Of a stretch of DNA of 7,891 nt, positions 5,411-7,891 are shown piece by piece (position 1 is the first letter of the stretch; each line of letters opens with the position of its first letter). The notes below the pieces were generated by a model that did no database searches, was not told the DNA's origin, and saw only the letters and a list, made by a program, of their open reading frames with translations. The position numbers and the translations under genes were made by a program. The DNA comes from Candidatus Acetothermia bacterium. Its GTDB lineage: Bacteria > Bipolaricaulota > Bipolaricaulia > Bipolaricaulales > Bipolaricaulaceae. The DNA lies in assembly GCA_011057175.1 (NCBI GenBank), contig DSBZ01000123.1, positions 1 to 7,891 on the forward strand, in the 5' to 3' direction.

Positions 5411-6559
5411 ATGGACCGACTGCGGCGAGAGGACCTGAGGGACCTTGTGGAGCGAACGTTCCCCCATTGCGTGTCGCTCTTCTTGCCCACGGGTCGCGCC
5501 GGGCCGGCGGCTCGCGAGGGCGCGATCCGCCTCAAGAACCTCCTTCGCCAAGCCGAGGAACGGCTGCTGGCGCTCGGGCTGAGGACTCCCGAGGCCCAGG
5601 AGTTCCTGAAGCCGGCGTGGAACCTGGTCGGGGACAGCCTGTTCTGGTCGTACCAAAGCGACGGACTGGCCATCTTCGTGGGCGGGGGGGAGATGCAGAA
5701 GTGGCGCCTTCCCCTGCGGTTCGAGGAGCTGGTGGTGGTGGCGGGGCGGTTCCACGTGAAGCCCCTCCTCCCCCTGTTCACCGGGGACGGCCGGTTCCAC
5801 GTGCTGGCCCTGAGCCAGAACCAGGTCCGCCTGCTCCTGGGGACGCGCCACAGCGTGACCGAGGTCCCGGTCGAGGAGGTGCCGACCGCCCTCGCCGACG
5901 TCCTGCGCGCGGATCTGGTGGAAAAGCACCTCCAGTTCCGCACTGCCGCGACCAGCGGGCCGGGGAGGCAGGCCGTGGCGTACCACGGCCACGGCGGGGC
6001 CGATGCCGGGCACAAGGACGACATCCTCCGGTTCTTCCGCCGGCTCGACGAGGGCCTGAGGGCGTACCTCGCCCCGGAGCCCGTTCCCCTCGTGCTGGCA
6101 GGGGTGGATTACCTCCTCCCCCTGTACCGCGAGGCGAGCTCCTACCCGCACTTGGTGGAGGGTGGAGTCACGGGGAGCCCTGACCGGCTGACCCCGGAAC
6201 AGCTTCACGCCCAGGCGTGGGCCCTCGTGGAGCCCCACTTCCGTCGGGCCCTGGAGAGAGCCGCGGACAAGTTCGCCGAGCGGGTGGGCACGGGGCTGGC
6301 CTCGGCCCAGCTCCCCGAGGTCCTCCGCGCTGCCCGCGAGGGCCGTGTGGAGGACCTGTTCGTAGCCGTAGGCGTGCAACGCTGGGGGAGGATCGCCCCC
6401 ACGGGCGGGGTCGCGGTCCACGAATCACCCGAGCCCGGAGATCAGGACCTCCTCGACCTCATCGCGGTGGAGACCTTGTTCCGGAGGGGCACGGTGTACG
6501 CTGTTCCACCAGAGGTTGTCCCCGGCGGGGACTGCCTCGCCGCGGTGTTCCGCTACTAG
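5411..6559 (+). CDS. baeRF family 3 (bacterial eRF1-like) protein
   Basis: 382 aa, cytoplasmic. The sequence shows the features I associate with the baeRF_family3 group, bacterial relatives of archaeal/eukaryotic release factor eRF1. The N-terminal part has VSLFLPTGR (21-29), AIRLKNLLRQAEERL (38-52) and SDGLAIFVG (83-91). The middle has RFHVKPLLPLFTGDGRFHVLALSQNQVRLL (113-142 by position). A linker YHGHGGADAGHKDDILRFFRRLDEGL (191-216) occupies the place where eRF1 domain 2 carries its GGQ region; GGQ itself is absent. The C-terminus is DLLDLIAVETLFRRGTVYAVPP then AAVFRY. Function is not established for the family; a role in ribosome rescue or translation stress is inferred from fold only. ATG 5411 is preferred, but an in-frame ATG at 5393 would add six residues; neither has a strong SD. 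The stop is 8 bases before the TreT-like gene, so the two are probably cotranscribed. Confidence 0.85.
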   Translation: MDRLRREDLRDLVERTFPHCVSLFLPTGRAGPAAREGAIRLKNLLRQAEERLLALGLRTPEAQEFLKPAWNLVGDSLFWSYQSDGLAIFVGGGEMQKWRLPLRFEELVVVAGRFHVKPLLPLFTGDGRFHVLALSQNQVRLLLGTRHSVTEVPVEEVPTALADVLRADLVEKHLQFRTAATSGPGRQAVAYHGHGGADAGHKDDILRFFRRLDEGLRAYLAPEPVPLVLAGVDYLLPLYREASSYPHLVEGGVTGSPDRLTPEQLHAQAWALVEPHFRRALERAADKFAERVGTGLASAQLPEVLRAAREGRVEDLFVAVGVQRWGRIAPTGGVAVHESPEPGDQDLLDLIAVETLFRRGTVYAVPPEVVPGGDCLAAVFRY

Positions 6560-6567
6560 GGGGAGGG

Positions 6568-7800
6568 ATGCCCGGGAAGCTCCTGGCCCTCGACGACTAC
6601 CGCCCCCTGGTGGGGGATGCGGTGGTGGACCGGATCCGGGACAAGGCGCGCCCCCTTCGCGGGTTGCACGTCACGCACGTCAACTCCACCTACTACGGGG
6701 GAGGCGTGGCGACCCTGCTGTCCTCGCTCACCCTGCTCATGAACGACGTTGGGATCAAGACCGGATGGAGGGTGATCCAGGGCTCCCCCGACTTCTTCAG
6801 CGTGACGAAGAAGTTCCACAACGCGCTCCAGGGCGGGGACGTGAACCTGAGCCCGCGCAAGAAGCAGATCTACGAGGACACGGTGTACGAGAACGGCGTT
6901 CGCAACCATCTCGACCACGACGTGGTCATCATCCACGACCCCCAGCCCCTCCCCCTCGTGGAGCACTACCGCAAGCGCGGGCCCTGGGTCTGGCGGTGCC
7001 ACATCGACCTCACGGACCCACACCCCGGGCTGTGGGCCTACCTCGTCCCGTTCATCGAGCGGTACGACGCGATCATCGTGTCCATGCCCGAGTACCGCCA
7101 GAAGCTGCATACCCCGCAGGTCGTGTTCCCCCCGGCGATCGATGCCTTCGCCAGCCAGAACCGGGACCTCTCCCCCGCCGAGGTCGACGAGCGGCTCGCC
7201 CACTACGGGATACCCACCGATCTTCCGCTGGTGGTCCAGATCTCCCGGTTCGACCCCTGGAAGGACCCCCAGGGGGTGATCGAGGCGTTCAAGCTGGCCC
7301 GCAAGGAGACCCCGGCGACGCTGGTCCTCCTGGGAAACGTGGCCACCGACGATCCGGAGGGCGAGGACGTGTACCGGTCGCTCCTCGACCAACGGGAGGA
7401 GCGGATAATCATCCTCAGCCGGCAGGATGGGGCTCTCGTCAACGCGCTCCAGCGCCGGGCCGCGGTCGTCGTCCAGAAGTCGACGCGGGAGGGGTTCGGC
7501 CTCACCGTGACCGAGGCGATGTGGAAGGGAACCCCCGTCGTCGGTGGGAACGTGGGCGGCATCAGGCACCAGATCATCGACGGGGTGAACGGGTTCCTGG
7601 TCGCGTCCGTGGAGGAGGCGGCCCAGCGGATGGTGGAACTCCTGCGGGACGACGGTCTCCGGCAGGCGATGGGAGCCCGGGCCCGGGAGACGGTGCGGGA
7701 ACGGTTTCTGATGACAGCGCTCCTCGAGCGGTACCTCGACCTGTTCAACGCGTTCGAGCCCGACTTTCGGTTGCGGGAGGTGGAGAGCGCAGGAGTGTAG
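6568..7800 (+). CDS. treT: TreT-like trehalose synthase (GT4 glycosyltransferase)
   Basis: 410 aa, the length of archaeal/Thermotoga TreT, which reversibly makes trehalose from NDP-glucose and glucose. It follows that family almost block by block: LDDYRPLVGD (8-17), HVNSTYYGGGVATLL (37-51; the Gly loop), FFSVTKKFHNALQGG (76-90), HDPQPLPL (123-130), WRCHIDLTDPH (142-152), RFDPWKDPQGVIEAF (227-241; Arg227 and Lys232 expected at the nucleotide-sugar phosphates), DDPEGEDVY (261-269), and REGFGLTVTEAMWKGTPVVGG (307-327 by position) containing the GT4 E-x7-E pair Glu308/Glu316. It has two Rossmann domains (GT-B fold) and acts in the cytosol. The start is supported by homology from residue 8. The purine-rich GGGGGAGGG directly abuts the ATG, so SD spacing is unusually short. 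No other trehalose genes or sugar transporter are adjacent, so the direction (synthesis or breakdown) is open. A related glucosyltransferase with another acceptor is the main alternative. Confidence 0.9.
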   Translation: MPGKLLALDDYRPLVGDAVVDRIRDKARPLRGLHVTHVNSTYYGGGVATLLSSLTLLMNDVGIKTGWRVIQGSPDFFSVTKKFHNALQGGDVNLSPRKKQIYEDTVYENGVRNHLDHDVVIIHDPQPLPLVEHYRKRGPWVWRCHIDLTDPHPGLWAYLVPFIERYDAIIVSMPEYRQKLHTPQVVFPPAIDAFASQNRDLSPAEVDERLAHYGIPTDLPLVVQISRFDPWKDPQGVIEAFKLARKETPATLVLLGNVATDDPEGEDVYRSLLDQREERIIILSRQDGALVNALQRRAAVVVQKSTREGFGLTVTEAMWKGTPVVGGNVGGIRHQIIDGVNGFLVASVEEAAQRMVELLRDDGLRQAMGARARETVRERFLMTALLERYLDLFNAFEPDFRLREVESAGV

Positions 7801-7855
7801 GAGTTGGCGAGGGAGGCACGGCCTGCAGCTCCTGACCGTTGCCACGGCGGGGTGA

Positions 7856-7874
7856 TCGCGCGGGGAGGGCGCGA
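7856..7874 (+). other. Small hairpin ahead of the last start codon
   Basis: TCGCGC (7856-7861) and GCGCGA (7869-7874) form a perfect 6-bp stem with a 7-base purine loop. It lies after the TreT-like stop and just upstream of the purine-rich putative SD at 7873-7880. It could be part of a terminator or leader structure, but no T-run follows and chance is possible in such GC-rich sequence. Confidence 0.2.
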
Positions 7875-7884
7875 GGGAAGAGCG

Positions 7885-7891
7885 ATGGAAA
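7885..7891 (+). CDS. Possible start of a further gene, cut by the window edge
   Basis: ATG at 7885-7887 is preceded by a purine-rich GAGGGAAG (7873-7880), a plausible SD four bases upstream. Only two codons (Met-Glu) are visible. An in-frame GTG at 7852 is an alternative start. It lies on the same strand as, and 84 bases after, the TreT-like gene. Nothing can be said about its product. Confidence 0.3.

Noticed and set aside
5165..6421. 418-codon minus-strand open frame opposite the baeRF gene.
   Set aside because: It has no family resemblance and overlaps a plus-strand gene with clear baeRF motifs.
6556..7845. 429-codon minus-strand open frame opposite treT.
   Set aside because: It is the mirror frame of a strongly conserved glycosyltransferase; no motif or start signal supports it.
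1..7891. Defence island, phage, toxin-antitoxin or CRISPR content.
   Set aside because: No nuclease, integrase, transposase, toxin pair or regularly spaced repeats were seen; all genes are metabolic, transport or translation-related.

Overview
The window is high-GC bacterial DNA, gene-dense, with strongly GC-rich third codon positions in the genes and intergenic gaps of 3 to about 100 bases; no gene-free stretch exceeds 300 bases. I see no rRNA, tRNA, CRISPR array, transposase or integrase. The gene content (TreT-type trehalose glycosyltransferase, a bacterial eRF1-like protein, a PLDc_N/ABC-2 transporter cassette, a P1/DmpA peptidase) would suit an uncultured, possibly thermophilic lineage such as Candidatus Bipolaricaulota. 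That placement is a guess, not something the sequence proves.

Layout. Bases 2-166 (+) are the last 54 codons of an EamA/DMT-type permease. It ends 3 bases before the stop of a convergent minus-strand operon. Read in its own direction, that operon is a U32-like TIM-barrel protein (3488 to 2529), a class I glutamine synthetase-like ligase (2532 to 1168) and a P1-family (DmpA-like) peptidase (1171 to 170). Both junctions are 4-base ATGA stop/start overlaps, so the three proteins are probably translationally coupled and work in one process. My best inference is metabolism of a gamma-glutamyl amide or an unusual peptide or amino acid.

A divergent intergenic region (about 3489-3585) separates this operon from a plus-strand run. 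The run starts with a PLDc_N membrane domain fused in frame to an ABC ATPase that has lost its N-terminal part, including Walker A. An ABC-2 permease follows, overlapping by ATGA, and its last transmembrane helix is out of frame through a one-base shift near 5221-5227. Two independent lesions in adjacent genes suggest a decaying transporter, or errors in the assembly. A 97-base gap containing a strong hairpin leads to a baeRF family 3 protein, and 8 bases later to a TreT-like trehalose synthase. The window ends on a possible start codon of another gene.

The observations most worth following are the Walker A-less fusion, the coupled U32-like/GS-like/P1 operon with its atypical GS substrate loop, and the pairing of the eRF1-like protein with TreT.
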